A stretch of DNA of 64,000 nt from Ichthyophis bannanicus (GCA_033557465.1 CM066032.1:56828955-56892954), one strand, 5' to 3'; shown: positions 11,453 to 22,235, numbered from the stretch's first letter. The notes: generated by a model not told the origin, from the letters alone. Program-made: numbers and translations.

Positions 11453-12062
11453 CCAATTTGAGGCTGAAATTTTCTCTTTAATTCTCATAGCTTTAGGAAA
11501 GTCGATCTTGTCCTTCCTCTAATAGTTTCTGATTTCTATTTCCTTGCATGCATCATTATAGTGCTTTTCCTTGTCTCGTCTTGCTGCACGTTGGAAACAT
11601 CTGTTGAGTTCTGCGATTGCCTCTCTTTCTCCAATGGCTTTAGCTTCTCTGCATTTCTGGGCAATTTTCAGTTTCTTCAGTCATCTATTTTGGCCTTTTT
11701 AGCTTTTTCACTTTTTATAGAGACTTCTTACTTTCTTTGAGCACATCTTTCTTGATGTCATCCCATAAATCTTTTGGTGCTCTGTGATTTGTATCCAAAG
11801 TGGCAGATTGATTTCATAGGCAGTCTTTAAATTCATATTTTGCTGCATTCATGAGTGGCTTGTTCATTTTCAACTTTAGCTTATGTTTGCATAGTGGAAG
11901 AACAAGATTGGTTTCCCAAAATGACAAGAGTTAAAGATAAAATTTCAGCCTCAAATTCGAATGCTAAAAAATGCTCAAGGATCCATGTTGAATGATGCTG
12001 AGGAGATCATGAAAAGGTGGAAAGAAAACACAGAGTTGTTATACCAGAAAGATTATACCATA
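11453..12062. mobile_element. RTE-type LINE fragment with internal inversion
   Basis: The minus strand of about 11460-11935 gives RTE-like peptide pieces (KDLWDDIKKDVLKESKK; REAKAIGEREAIAELN). The plus strand of 11936-12062 gives LNDAEEIMKRWKENTELLYQ, which resembles RTE/BovB reverse transcriptase just before the palm. The junction is a short inverted duplication (AATTTGAGGCTGAAATTTT at 11455 and its complement near 11940). Stops and shifts are frequent, so it is an old, inverted copy. Confidence 0.65.
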
Positions 12063-12892
12063 TCATAAACCTACCGGAGATACCCAGTATAAAATTTAAA
12101 AGCAACCAATGTACTTGTAATAAGGCCTTTTCCATCAATGTAACCTACATTATGGAGTGGAGGAGTGGCCTAGTAGTTGGGGCAAGGTACTTCAGGCCAG
12201 AAGGTCGGGGATTCAAATCCCACTAGAGGACAGCAACCTTGGGCCGGAAGGACTGGGGTTTCTAGTCCCACATGTGCTCCTTGTGGTCTTGGGCAAGCCA
12301 CTTAACCCTCCATAGCCCATGTTCCCTGTAAAATAGTTATCTCCAAGTTATAATGCCCTGTTCAATGTAATTTCAGTTTGTTTAATGTAAACCGCACTGA
12401 TGCAGAATAGCGCGGTATATAAGAGAATATAAATAAATAAAATAAATATGGAATGCCCTACCACTCCAAATAAGATCCATTGATGACAATGGAGACTTTT
12501 GAAAGAAACTAAAAACTCACTTATATCGTGAGGTCAATGGTAACAACCCAAGCACCTCAAACAGCCCTAATCTCAGTGACATAACTTAGATCTTTTGGCC
12601 CTCAATAACCACAAACTCACCATGCAATACATATAAGTTAATATCTTGCTCCTACCGCTACCCCAGCCACTTCAAGGACCTATCCACTCCTCACCTACAT
12701 GATTGCTAACCCTATGCTTTGTATTAAATTTAATTTAAAGCTAAATACTACTATATGTTTCTCATGATATTAAATTTAACACACACTACTGTTAAGGTTA
12801 TTAAGTTAAATTGAGTTCCATGTAAACCATTTTGACTTGCAGAAAGACGGTATAAAAAGATGTTGAATAAATAAGTAAATAAATAAATTCAA
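12063..12892 (+). mobile_element. L2-like LINE 3' end, split by a SINE
   Basis: The plus strand encodes a decayed L2 C-terminus (KAFSINVTYI ... WNALP-like ... KKLKTHLY-like) before and after the SINE at 12155-12453. It continues into an L2 3' tail with GTAAACCATTTTGACTTGC and a (TAAA)n end at about 12865-12890. No intact frame remains. Confidence 0.75.
12155..12453 (+). mobile_element. tRNA-derived SINE, family 1
   Basis: The head carries an A-box-like GTGGCCTAGTAGTTGGGG and a B-box GGATTCAAATCCC. A body of about 150 bases follows, then an L2-like tail (GTAAACCGCACTGATGCAGA ... GCGGTATATAAG) and (AAAT)n. Other copies are at 18261, 26405 and 51216. The shared tail suggests mobilisation by an L2-type LINE. 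Confidence 0.9.
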
Positions 12893-13500
12893 GTGGGCCA
12901 AGAGTTGTTTCAATTTCTGGTCACCATTTCTAAAAGGTATATAGCAGAATTAGAAAAGGTACAGAGAAGAGCCAACAAAATGGTAAAGGGAATGGAAGGA
13001 TACCCCTATGAGGAGACACTTAAAAAGTTAGGCTTTTCAACCTGGAAAAGAGACGGCTGAGGGGAGACATGATAGAGGTCTATAAATTAATCAGTGGAGT
13101 GGAACAGGTTAACATAGATCAATTGTTTACTTCTTCAAAAAGTAGAAAGTCTAGGGGACACGCAATGAAGCTACAATGTAGCCATTTAGGACTAATATGA
13201 GAAAATATTTTTTTACTCGAGTAATCAAACTCTGGAATTCATTACGGGAGGATGTAGTAAAAGTTGTTAGTGTAGCTGCATTTAAAAGAGATTTGGACAA
13301 GTTCCTGAAGGAAAAGTCCATAAAGCATTATTAAAGAGGACAAGGAAAATCCCATGCTTATCCCGAGATAAGCATTGTGGAACCTGTGTCCCTTGGGGAT
13401 ACTGCTAGGTACATATGACCTAGATTGGCCACTGTTGGAAACAGGACACTGGGTTTGATGGACCTTGGTCTGACCCAGTATGGCATTTCTTATGTTCTTA
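12893..13500 (+). mobile_element. CR1-A 3' end fragment
   Basis: This is a 5'-truncated copy covering the ORF2 C-terminus (QRRANKMVKGMEGYPYEE-like, [18 protein letters not shown], then FLKEKSIKHY) and the 3' UTR. It ends in GGTCTGACCCAGTATGGCAT and TTCTTATG repeats. Frameshifts are present. Confidence 0.85.
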
Positions 13501-13862
13501 TGGAAGGATACAGTGCAGCTACAATGTAGCACATTTAAGACTAATCATAGAAAATATTTTTTCATTTAACACATTCAAACTCTGGAATTTGTTATCAGAG
13601 GATGTAGTAAAAGCTGTTAGTGTAGCTGGGTTTAAAAGAGCTTTGGACAAGTTCCTAGAAGAAAAGTCTATAAACCACTATTAAAAAGGACCAAAGAAAT
13701 CCAATGCTTACACAATGGACAAACAGGATGGAATCTGTGTATCTTTTGGGAACCTGACAGGTACTTGTGACCTGGATTGGCCACTGTTGGAAACAGGATA
13801 CTGGATTTGATGGATGCTTGGTCTGATCCAGTATGGCAGATCTTATGTTCTTATGTTCTCTC
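13501..13862 (+). mobile_element. CR1-A 3' end fragment (second)
   Basis: A more diverged CR1-A terminus repeats the same 3' region directly behind the previous copy and again ends in TTCTTATG repeats (about 13845-13860). It is 5'-truncated near the last 100 codons of ORF2. Confidence 0.82.
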
Positions 13863-13920
13863 GTTTCTTCCCAAATTTTCATTCCACAATTAAGAAAACT
13901 TCAGGAACAAAATTGACAAA

Positions 13921-14191
13921 ATGCTACAAGGGGACATGGGATGAGGGTGAAGGGAGATAGATTCAGGAGTGATATGCAGAAATATTTCTTTACGGAAAGA
14001 GTAGTGGATCCGTGGAATAGTCTCCCAGTGGAGGTGGTAGAGATGAGGACAGTAACTGAAGTCAAAAAAGCATGGGACAAACACAGAGGATCTCTAAAGG
14101 AAAAAAGGGGACTGTTGTAGTTGTTGATATGCAAGGACAGACTAGACAGGCCATGTGGTCTTTTTCTGTTGTCATTGTTCTATGTTTCTAT
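13921..14191 (+). mobile_element. CR1-B 3' end fragment
   Basis: This is the 3' end of the second CR1 family, seen complete on the minus strand at 25894-29658. The C-terminus (MRVKGDRFRSDMQKYFFTER, WNSLPVEVVEMRTVTEVKKA) is followed by the UTR and the tail TTCTATGTTTCTATG. A T element is inserted within that tail. 13863-13920 is unassigned. Confidence 0.83.
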
Positions 14192-14387
14192 GGGGTATGT
14201 TTACTAAATCGCGTTAGTGCAGTTCGCGTTAGGAGCCGCGGTAATGACAAAAACCCCCAATAAGGACATGGGCGGTACATCGCCACCACTAACGCGCGTT
14301 AAAAAAATTAACGAGCGTTACCAGACGCGGTGGCGCGTTACTGCGCGTTAATCGTAAGAAGACGTACAGACACAAAGCACTGAAACA

Positions 14388-14457
14388 GAGCTGTAGCACA
14401 ATGGTTACGGTACTGACCGCTGTTACAGGCAGCATGGGTTCGAGTCCCCAGTGTGCC
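14388..14457 (+). other. tRNA-like module, left arm of T copy 2
   Basis: A-box-like GTAGCACAATGGTTACGG and a consensus-quality B box GGTTCGAGTCCCC are spaced as in tRNA genes. This is the best-preserved module in the window. The flanking stem is weak (GAGCTG... / ...CAGTGTGCC), so I do not call a tRNA. Confidence 0.6.
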
Positions 14458-14566
14458 TAACGCAGAAGGCTGTCCCAGGCATCACCCTGTGCATTATAGA
14501 GGAACGAGGAGGCATGTTTTTCGTTACGGTTTCTATTGGTCAGAAACACCTTCGGAGTGTGCCTAG

Positions 14567-14662
14567 CTACGTGCGAGGCTGCGTGCGTTGGTACGTGCGT
14601 AGCCCCGTGCGTAGCTGCGCACGTACAATCGTGCGTGGGTACGTGCGTGAGTAAGTGCGTTT
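14567..14662. repeat. GTGCGT / ACGTGCG array in T copy 2
   Basis: Nine or more GTGCGT(A/T) motifs, also in inverse as CGCACGTAC, are spaced 8-20 bases apart within about 95 bp. The array sits where copies 3, 5 and 8 carry the GGCACC-type cassette. Confidence 0.75.
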
Positions 14663-15156
14663 TTACCAGTGTGGGCATCTTATATTACAGACTCTGTAAG
14701 GTGTCTTGCACCTATGCATTATGCTAGCAGATGTACGTGTGATGGCCTATGGTGCTGGAGTTTCACAGGGTTGGATTGCGCCAGTCACACCCATGATGCA
14801 CTGCACATGCAAATCAGCTGTCCACAGATACACACCATGGGGAATGCACCCCCACAGCACCCCGGCCTGTTAGTGGAGAACTGACCATGTGCACCCCCAC
14901 AGCACCTCGGCCTGGTAGGGGGGTACTGACCGTGTGTTGTACTGGCACAGAGTAGCTACACACCGTCACATTGTGCGGGTACTGTGCTCACCCTGAGGGT
15001 GCAGTGAGGCACCCAGCACTAGGTCCACAGCACCGTCTATGGCTGAAAGAGACCATGGCGCAGGTCCAAAAGCGGTGTTACTGTGTGGGATAGGTAGTTT
15101 CTGCAGGAACACCTTGGACATCTCTGTCTGTTTCAGTCAGGAGTAGCCCCCCATGC

Positions 15157-15180
15157 ACCACCACCACCACCACCACCACC
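15157..15180. repeat. (CAC)n microsatellite
   Basis: About eight uninterrupted CAC/ACC trinucleotides lie inside T copy 2 and are absent from the other copies. Confidence 0.9.
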
Positions 15181-15847
15181 CTCCTTCCCCCAGAGCTGAG
15201 GGTGGCAGACAGGGTCTCCCATCCAAAGAACCACAGTCTACCTCCCTGCAAAGGTGGCAGTAGAGGGGAACATTAACCCTAGTCCTGCTGAGGAACAGAC
15301 ACCCCACAGGGCAGTCAATACAGCTCTGTACACAGCCATAACATATTAGCAGACAGACATTAGGCCTGGATATGGTATGCTGCACCCCACCACAATCTGA
15401 TATTCCCCTGGTGCAAGCCATCAGCCACTGCACCCTGCAAGCCACTCCATCACAGCATCTACCAGCTGCAAACAGTCTGCCAGTGCCCATGCCTGCACCC
15501 AGAACTGGGATGTCAGCATACACAGCAAGCAGATACATCAGTGACTGGGCCCCAAAAGGAAACCCATATTTATCACATGAGAGAAATAGTAGATAGCACT
15601 ATGGGAGTGCCTAACCATGCTGCGGTCACTGCACAGTCAGGGTGAGAGTGATCTCTCAGCAGGATATACTGAGGTCACCCTGTCTGTGTAGGTGGTGGCC
15701 GGGCACTACAATGTGCCTGTCACTGTCCTATGCCCTGTGCAGATGCACCCTGCCCAGGCCACCCTGCCCAGCCTATACCCATGGTTCCTTGCTCCTCATT
15801 ATGCACATTGGCAGCCCAATACTGGCAACAGTGCTGGCAGTGTGGGC

Positions 15848-16034
15848 TGTTCCCCGACTCCAGTCCTGTTGTTCCAAACACTGTTCGGGTTTTCATGCTG
15901 TCCCTCATAACTATGCATGAGCTACATCTGCATACTATGGGGGCGGTGCATAGATATGCAGCACAGGCATCCTTATTAGGGGCAGCATGAAGCTGGACTG
16001 GTGTGGGGCCCTCCAGGACTGCATTTGCGGGACT
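15848..16034. mobile_element. hAT-like MITE, type 2
   Basis: This is the same element as at 23908-24100: arms CCAGTCCTG and CCCTCCAGGACTGC, centre TATGCATGAG, TACATCTGCATAC, TGGGGGCGGTGCATAG. Its termini are eroded. Copies 2, 3, 5, 7 and 9 carry it at the same place, so it inserted in an ancestor of the T family. Confidence 0.75.
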
Positions 16035-16187
16035 CAGCTTTAGGTAATGTGCCTGTTTCTGGTGTCTGTGTTTGGTGTGGTAAAATATAGGCCATGCGTA
16101 TGTTCTCTGCAATAAAGGGGTGTCTTTACTATCAATGTTTAGTGGTGGGTAAAACTATGGGGACTGGGTTGGCAGGAGCCCCAGCTG

Positions 16188-16262
16188 GGATTTGAACCTT
16201 TGACCCTCTGGTTTTTCAGGCACTGGCTGTGTCTGTTGCACCACACTGTGGCCACAGAGACA
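16188..16262 (-). other. tRNA-like module, right arm of T copy 2
   Basis: On the minus strand GTGTGGTGCAACAGACAC (A-box-like) precedes AAGGTTCAAATCCC (B-box-like). It is homologous to the module at 38071-38150. Confidence 0.55.
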
Positions 16263-17034
16263 GTGCAGTCCCTTGAGTTAGTTAAACCGGCCTGACGAGT
16301 CAGAAACTCTGCTCTGCAACAGGTTTACTGTGGCCTCATTTACCTTGTATGCAGACAAAGGTGCACATAAACCTCAGGAGAGACCTCAGAAAAGGGGCAC
16401 ACACCCATAACCAAGCTGGGCAACAATGATATCATTGGGCGACATTACACAACACTCCCAGGACAGCTCCATTACACTGAGATGGACTTTGAAGGGGTCT
16501 GCGGAGCGTAGACACTTCCACACATCATTTTGTTTTTATTTGGTGCTTGCCATGGACTGTTGTTCCTTTTTGCCCATTGCTATCACTGTTGCACAGCTGC
16601 ATTATGCTTTTTAACATGTTTCTTGTGGCCATTTTTAACGTTTTATGTGATATTCTGTTCATATGTATCACACTGCTCACGTTTGGTGGGTTTCCCCGGT
16701 TTTTCTGTACATTGCTGACGGAAATGGTTTCTCTTGCCTTTAAATGCCTTTAACGACAGGTTTTCAGTCGCGTTGGAATGCAGCTCTGAGAATCAGTGCG
16801 TTAGCCTCTCCACGCCCACTCTCCGCCCATTGACCCCTTCTCTCCGCCCACTCTCTGCCTTCTGCGCTGTTTTAACGCGCCGCGGGACTTTACGGTCGTT
16901 AAACGCGGTTAACGCGCGTAGTAGCACGTTTACGGTCGTTAGCGCGTCGTTACGCGCGTTATATGGCACTTACGGTCGTTAACGTCGTATAACGCGCGTT
17001 AGTCACATTTACCGCACTTTAGTAAACATACCCC

Positions 17035-17464
17035 CATGTGTCTATCTCCGGCAAAGGTAAAGTTTTTCCAAGTTTTTTTATCTGTCTATTTTTATGCTAT
17101 TTGGTTCGCTGTATTATTCTACCCTCAAAGCTTTTAAGCATTGCATTCAAGCGGCACTTCATACTTCTTTTGAGTGGCCTTTGTACATCACTTTTGTTTT
17201 GCAATGCTCCATAGTACATGCTTTGAAGCCCTATAAGATACCTATTTAATTTCTTTTGTTTTTAAGATGTCTTTGCCAATAATTTTCTATGGATATATTC
17301 TTTATTACTTTAGTTGCTTAATCTGTCTTTTTACTGCTCCACAGAGTTTCACAATGCAGGCTTTGACTTTCTTATTGGGAGCCGCATAAGATACCTGTTT
17401 TATACCTTTTGTTTTTTAATGTGTCTTTTTTTATGGAGACATTACTCTCCTATAATTTAGGATA
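17035..17464. other. AT-rich DNA, unassigned
   Basis: There is no ORF of note. Two related segments, 17205-17270 and 17350-17440, share TAAGATACCT and TTTTGTTTTTAA, so a diverged internal duplication is present. It may be non-coding DNA of the Penelope-like element ending near 18760, but I cannot show that. Confidence 0.35.
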
Positions 17465-17521
17465 GCTATCCAGAGGGTCGCCATGAGTCGACTCCGACTC
17501 GACGGCACTTAACAACAACAT
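17465..17521 (+). mobile_element. RTE/BovB-type 3' tail
   Basis: GGGTCGCCATGAGTCGACTC and CGACGGCACTTAACAACAAC form the conserved 3' terminus known from BovB-type RTE LINEs and the SINEs that use them (for example Sauria-type). Only the last 55-60 bases are present, an extreme 5' truncation. Confidence 0.8.
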
Positions 17522-18260
17522 TATTCTTATTGTTAGCTGAACATATCCCCTCTTTTTTATGATTACATTTTTTATGATTACCCTTTTTTGTCTTACATTT
17601 TTAATATCTTTCCTATCAATGCTATAGTCTTGTTTAGCTTTTCTTTTTCTTTTGTTTTACATTTTCTGAGCTTTATAAATCAAAGTAGTGAAACATGACG
17701 AGATTCTATATTTCTTCTTATATTCCACATTCTTTCCATGTGTGCCCTATTTGGCCAGATATATAGATAGTACATTTTTTTGTGCTGACTCACTTCTGTT
17801 ACCTATGTGGGGTATTTTGACGTAGTATTCCATGGAGAGTTTTTTGCCCCTAGATGTTTGCTTCCACTTTCTTTTTCTGCCTCTGATGCCTTTTTTATGC
17901 CTGTAATATTTTCTAAAATTTATAGTTTTACCGCACATGTTTATATTTATTCATGTTTCTCAATATTGATATATTTACTCTACATGTTCATATTTAATTT
18001 ATTTACTTATCCTTTTTACTGTACAGATTCCTAATAGATAACAACGAGATACCAGACCGTTTGGTCTAATGTTCTTTAGCAGAGGTATTTATGTTCTATG
18101 TGTCACATCCTTTTTTGCTTTGATTTCATTTGTCCTTTTTTATTTTGTAGATACTTCTCATATCTATTAATATGTTAGTATACTTTTTTATATCATTTTT
18201 TACATATATGAGCAATTCAATATTGGGTTCCTTTAGTACTTGATTCATTGATGTCATGTG
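17522..18260. other. AT-rich DNA, unassigned
   Basis: Over 70 percent A+T with T-runs and short ORFs only. I see no recognisable protein. It may belong with the Penelope-like terminus downstream, since a SINE is inserted between them. Confidence 0.3.
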
Positions 18261-18527
18261 TGGAGGAGTGGCCTAGTGCTTGGGGAAAGGTACTTCAGGT
18301 CAGAAGGTCAGTGGTTCAAATCCCACTAGAAGACAGCAACCTTGGGCCAGAAGGACTGGGGTTTCTAGTCCCACAGGTACTCCTTGTGGTCTTGGGCAAG
18401 CCACTTAACCCTCCATAGCCCATGTTCCCTGTAAAATAGTTATCTCCAAGTTATAATGCCCTGTTCAATGTAGTTTCAGTTTGTTCAATGTAAACTGCAC
18501 TGATGCGGAATATAAATAAATCTATAT
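18261..18527 (+). mobile_element. tRNA-derived SINE, family 1
   Basis: A-box region GTGGCCTAGTGCTTGGGG and B box TGGTTCAAATCCC are present. The body matches 12155-12453, but the 3' tail is shorter: the bases between the CACTGATGCGGAATA motif and the AAAT tail are deleted. Confidence 0.88.
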
Positions 18528-18599
18528 AATTTTTATTATCTTTTAGTTCACATATTTAATATGTCTTTTGAGTGATCTGTTTTTTTATATGTTATGTAT

Positions 18600-18760
18600 T
18601 TATATATTTATGTTTTTAGCATATGCCTAGACATACCCCTAACGAAGGATAGCGAAACACAGCCTGTGTCGGGTCGTCAGTTTTTCAATTGACTAATAAA
18701 GGCTCTGTCTTTCCGTAATATCACGTTTTGGACTGGTTTCTGCAATCGACGTGATATTTG
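18600..18760 (+). mobile_element. Penelope-like element terminus (tentative)
   Basis: A hammerhead-like motif is followed by AATTGACTAATAAAGGCTCT and CACGTTTTGGACTGG, a layout repeated at 45265-45412 (motif, then AATAAAG). Penelope-like retroelements of many animals carry hammerhead ribozymes in their terminal repeats. No GIY-YIG or reverse transcriptase frame is present here. Confidence 0.45.
18635..18674 (+). ncRNA. Hammerhead-like ribozyme motif 1
   Basis: The order is that of a hammerhead core: ACCC (stem I), CTAACGA (core CUGANGA with one change), short stem II AGGATAGC, GAAA, stem III CACA-loop-TGTG, TC, then GGGT pairing with ACCC. The core change G to A at its third base and the weak stem II argue that this copy is inactive. 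Confidence 0.5.
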
Positions 18761-19157
18761 CTTCTGTTGTGTTGCACCTCTATCTTCGGGCCATCCAGAT
18801 TTCTGGATACCTGGATGGCCTGGATGTGTACCTATGGAATTGTCCTCCACATGAATATTTTGCTTCTGTAATAGCATATACCGGCTATGTCAATGTTATA
18901 CTTGCTCTAGGCCACCTTAGGTGAATTTCTTTAAAAAGGGGGTAAATAAATCCTAAAATACCAATCCATAAATGAAAAAATAAGCAACATCTTTTGATTT
19001 TATACCTCTGTCATACTTTTCTTAGCTAAAGAAGCTCCATTTTGCCAGTTTCTTCTCAATATACATAATTTGGCTAACTGCCCTGACTGAAATTTCTCAA
19101 TCTCACCACAATTACTGCTCTGTGATGAGACGGGTTTATCTGGTCCTGATCAGTGTA
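18761..19157. other. Unassigned DNA with a small hairpin
   Basis: GGCCATCCAG (18789-18798) and its exact complement CTGGATGGCC (18811-18820) form a 10-bp stem with a 12-base loop. The rest shows no repeat family or ORF I recognise. Confidence 0.5.
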
Positions 19158-19400
19158 AAAGAAGCCTAGTCGTTAGAGCAGCAGTCTGGTAACCAAATGT
19201 CCAGAGTTCAGCTTTCACTGGCACTTCTTGTGACCTTGGGCAAGTCACTTTACCCTATATTGCCTTGGAAGAAAAGACCTGGCACTTTACTTCCAGTCAC
19301 ACCTTGCCAAGAAAACCCAAGGACAGCTGGGTCACCAGGAGTCAGCATTGACTTAACCGCACACACATCATCATTGCCTCAAGCTTCAGGAGCAGTAATG
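19158..19400 (+). mobile_element. tRNA-derived SINE, family 2
   Basis: The head AGCCTAGTCGTTAGAGCAGC resembles a tRNA A box. The body contains GACCTTGGGCAAGTCACTT and CCAAGAAAACCCA. The end carries GTCACCAGGAGTCAGCATTG, similar to BovB-type tails. A second copy is on the minus strand at 41422-41632, where the B-box region also survives. Confidence 0.75.
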
Positions 19401-19461
19401 GATGGAGGAGAGAAACCCTATTATCTGAGCTGCTCCAGGGCAGTAACCAATGGAGAGTTGA

Positions 19462-21143
19462 CTTTGTTGTTAAGTGCTATCCAGTCTGTGCCAACTCATG
19501 GAGAACCTCTGAATAGTTGTCCTAAACTGTGTTCAGTCAGGCATCTAATAGAGTGGTATCCATAGCTGCTGTTATTGTATCGATCCATCTCATTGCTGGC
19601 CTTCCTCTTTTGCGTTGACCTTCTATCTTGCCAAGCATAATGTCTTTCTCTAATGATCTCTCTCTTCACATGATGTGTCCAAAGTATGAAAGTCAAAGTC
19701 TTGTCATCTGAGCTTCTAAAGAAAGCATAGGTTTGATCCCCTCTAGTACTGACTGGTTTGTTCTTCAAGCAGTCCATGGTATACGCAGTATTACCACCAG
19801 CATAATTAAAATGCATTGATTTTCTTCCTTTGTTCTTCACTGTCCAACTGTCATATCCATGTGATATTATTGAAAATACCATTGCTTGGACAAGTCAAAT
19901 CCTTTATATGCAGAGATACAGCTCTACACTTGAGAATCATTTCTAGGCCATCCATAGCTGTTCCGCCAAGAGCAATGTGTTGTCAGATTTCTTGACTGCT
20001 TGTAATTTCTTTACTGATTATTATCTAAGCGGGTTAAAGCTGTCTACCATTTCTATTTCTTCTCCATCAAGGCTGAGTTGATTTTGCCAGTTGTCTGGAA
20101 CTTTGTCTTCTTCATATTAAGGTGCAGGAACATTTTAAGATTATGTTCCTTGATCTTGATAAGCAATTTTTTTCAGATCGTCTCCACGTTCAGCCAGTAA
20201 CATGGTATCATCAGCATAGCGAAGGTTGTTGCTGAGTCTTCCATCAATCTTCACACCTCAATTGTCTTCATACAGTCCTGCTTCTCTACTGATTTCTTCA
20301 GCATATAATTAAACATATAGGCAAAATGCATGCAGCCTTGTTGTAGATCTTTTCTGATTTTGAACCATTCTATTTCTCCTTGTTCTAATTTTTGTTTTTT
20401 GATCAATATAAAAGTTGCTCATGAGAACTATTAGGTGTTCTGGAATATATATGCTTCTTTATATGGCCTAGAGTTTCTCATGGTTTACACCAATGATTCT
20501 CAACCCAGTCCTCTGGGTCCCCTAGGCCAGTCAGGTTTTCAGGATATCCTCAATGAATATGCATAAGACAGCTCTGTATGTACTTCTTCCATTGTATGCA
20601 ATTCTATCTCATATATATTCATTGTGGATATTCTAAAAGCCTGACTGGCCTGGGGGGTTCCAGACGACTGGATTGAGAACTACTGGCTTACACAGTCAAA
20701 GGCCTTGCTGTAGTCAATAAAACACATACAGATATCTTTTTGGTCTTTTCAAGGATCCATTTCACATCTGTGATGTTGTTGCTCTTTCCTCGTCCTTTCC
20801 TGAATGCTTCTTGCACTTCAGGCATTTCATACTCCAGGTAGGGTTGTAGCTTTCTCTGAATGATCTTGAATAGGATCTTGTTGACATGTGCGATTAGAGT
20901 GATTGTGTGATAATTTCCAGTCAGTTGGATCGTTGCATTTCAGTATTGGTATGAACACAGATCTTTTCCAGTCAGTTTGTCTTTCAAATTTATTGGCAGA
21001 GCCTTGGTAAATATTTTAACAGCTGCATTTGATTGCTGTAATACTTCAGTGGGAATGCCATCAATGCCTAGTGTTTTGTTCTTTGATAACGCTTTCAATG
21101 CTGCTTTGATTTCTTCTTTCATCACCAATGATTCTTGATCATA
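19462..21143 (-). mobile_element. RTE/BovB-type LINE, 3' two thirds
   Basis: The minus strand shows EEIKAALKALSKNKTLGIDG and IPTEVLQ (RT start, about 21120-21050). Further on come degenerate palm segments, SWTV near 19845, then EKDIMLGKIEGQRKRGRPAM followed by RWIDTITA (about 19640-19570), a signature of RTE/BovB ORF2 C-termini. It ends at the CACTTAACAACAA-type 3' terminus (19463). Many stops and shifts make it an old copy. A hAT MITE is inserted at 20491-20685. Confidence 0.85.
20491..20685. mobile_element. hAT-like MITE with 8-bp TSD
   Basis: Termini CAATGATTCTCAACCCAGTC and GATTGAGAACTACTG are inverted repeats. GTTTACAC (20483-20490) and GCTTACAC (20686-20693) are the target duplication with one mismatch. 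The centre contains GGATATCCTCAATGAATATG and its inverse, as in the 545-bp palindromes. It is an older, shorter relative. Confidence 0.85.
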
Positions 21144-21146
21144 AGG

Positions 21147-21190
21147 TACATAAGAACATAAGAAATGCCATACTGAGTCAGAGCAAGGTG
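21147..21190 (-). mobile_element. CR1-A 3' terminus (about 45 bp)
   Basis: ACATAAGAACATAAGAAATG and CCATACTGAGTCAGA are the reversed last bases of CR1-A with its microsatellite tail. It is an extremely 5'-truncated insertion. Confidence 0.7.
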
Positions 21191-21544
21191 TCGCATTGTA
21201 AGAAGTAGGGGTGCCCAGTGTTGCTATCAGATGGCGGGATTAAGACAAACCAAAGGATTCTTCCTCATATAGTAGAGTTAGCCTAAAGGGCTCATTGGAA
21301 CTTAAGAATATTATTTATTTCTATATGTGGAGGGGAATTTTAGAAAGGACACAATTTCAGAGACATGGATGTGCCCGATATGGATGTCTGGGGGGGCATC
21401 TAAATAGATGTCCCCAGAACCATATTTTAGAATCTCAATGTCTAGGATAGCTGAATGCTTTCTTCTCTACACTTTCTGGATCATTTTCAGCCAAAACAAG
21501 CACTTTTCAGATAGCTGTTCATCCCTAGAGCATGTCTACACTTA
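21191..21544. other. Unassigned DNA
   Basis: No ORF, repeat family or tandem structure is recognisable. It contains the imperfect inverse pair GGATGTCTGGGGGGGCATCT / AGATGTCCCC near 21380-21415. Confidence 0.4.
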
Positions 21545-21752
21545 GGGGCATATTTACTAAACCGTCTTAACGTAGCAGCGGCGGTAGTGTGCAGGATGCC
21601 ATAAAAGAAGTGGGCATTCCGGTCTAAACGTAGCAAGCACGCGTTATTGCGCGATAACGTGCGCTGCGCACATTATCACCCGATAGAGGGAGCAGCACAC
21701 GTTAACGCGCGGTAATCTCAAGTAGGCGCACAGACATGCAAACACAGAAACA

Positions 21753-21822
21753 GAGGTGCAGCCCAATGGTTAATACACTGATGGATGGTACAGGGGTCAT
21801 GAGTTCTATCCCCAGTGTGCCT
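21753..21822 (+). other. tRNA-like module 1 of T copy 3
   Basis: GGTGCAGCCCAATGGTTAAT (A-box-like) and TGAGTTCTATCCCC (B-box-like, one change from consensus) are spaced about 35 bases apart. Confidence 0.5.
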
Positions 21823-21900
21823 AATGAAGAAGGCTGGCTGAGGCATTACCCTTTAGGTTTAAGTAGTGGTTTGTGAGGCATATTATTTCTATTTTAATTA

Positions 21901-22109
21901 GTGCTGCCAGCAAACACACCCTTACATGGCGTAACCTAAGATGCCGCATAAGGCACCCTATAAGGCACTCCATAGGGCACATTATAAAGTGCACTGTCCA
22001 CCAAGGCACCCTATAATGTCCCCTATAGGACACCTTATAAGGCACTTTAAAGGGCGCCTTATGAGGCACCTTATGGTTACAGTACTGAGGGTGTTTTTGC
22101 TGGCAGCAC
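21901..22109. repeat. Variable cassette of T copy 3
   Basis: Inner inverted repeats GTGCTGCCAGCAAACACACC and its near complement (ending TTTTGCTGGCAGCAC) enclose about 160 bp. This core is made of short direct and inverted units of GGCACC(C/T)TATAAGG and GCGCCTTA type, so it could fold into many hairpins. Confidence 0.8.
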
Positions 22110-22154
22110 TAATGTACATTAAAAAAAGACAATGCCTCAGACAGCCCTAACAAA

Positions 22155-22235
22155 TAACTCCACTGTGGGTTTGAACATATGACCTCTGGCTCTACAGGCA
22201 GTGAAGTAACCAGTGGGCTACAGCCCTATAGCTGC
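22155..22235 (-). other. tRNA-like module 2 of T copy 3
   Basis: On the minus strand GCTGTAGCCCACTGGTTACT (A-box-like) and ATGTTCAAACCC (B-box-like). It is homologous to the modules at 40481 (plus) and 53270 (minus). Confidence 0.52.

Larger units (their letters stand above)
14192..17034 (+). mobile_element. T element copy 2
   Basis: It starts GGGGTATGTTTACTAAATCG and ends with CGCACTTTAGTAAACATACCCC. The flanks are CTAT on the left and CATGTGTCTAT on the right. Both continue the CR1-B tail (TATGTTTCTAT), so the target duplication is TAT with one later change. The subterminal zones are dense in GCGTTA/TAACGC. The copy has a tRNA-like module at each side, a GTGCGT array, a CAC microsatellite and a hAT MITE. 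It is among the shorter copies and lacks the interior seen at 4640-5060. Confidence 0.85.

Noticed and set aside
18120..18240. AT-rich stretch as matrix attachment or origin site
   Set aside because: Only base composition supports it; there is no specific motif to defend the claim.
20940..21128. Independent small gene
   Set aside because: The 62-codon frame (EEIKAALKALSKNK) is the start of the RTE reverse transcriptase, in line with downstream RTE blocks.
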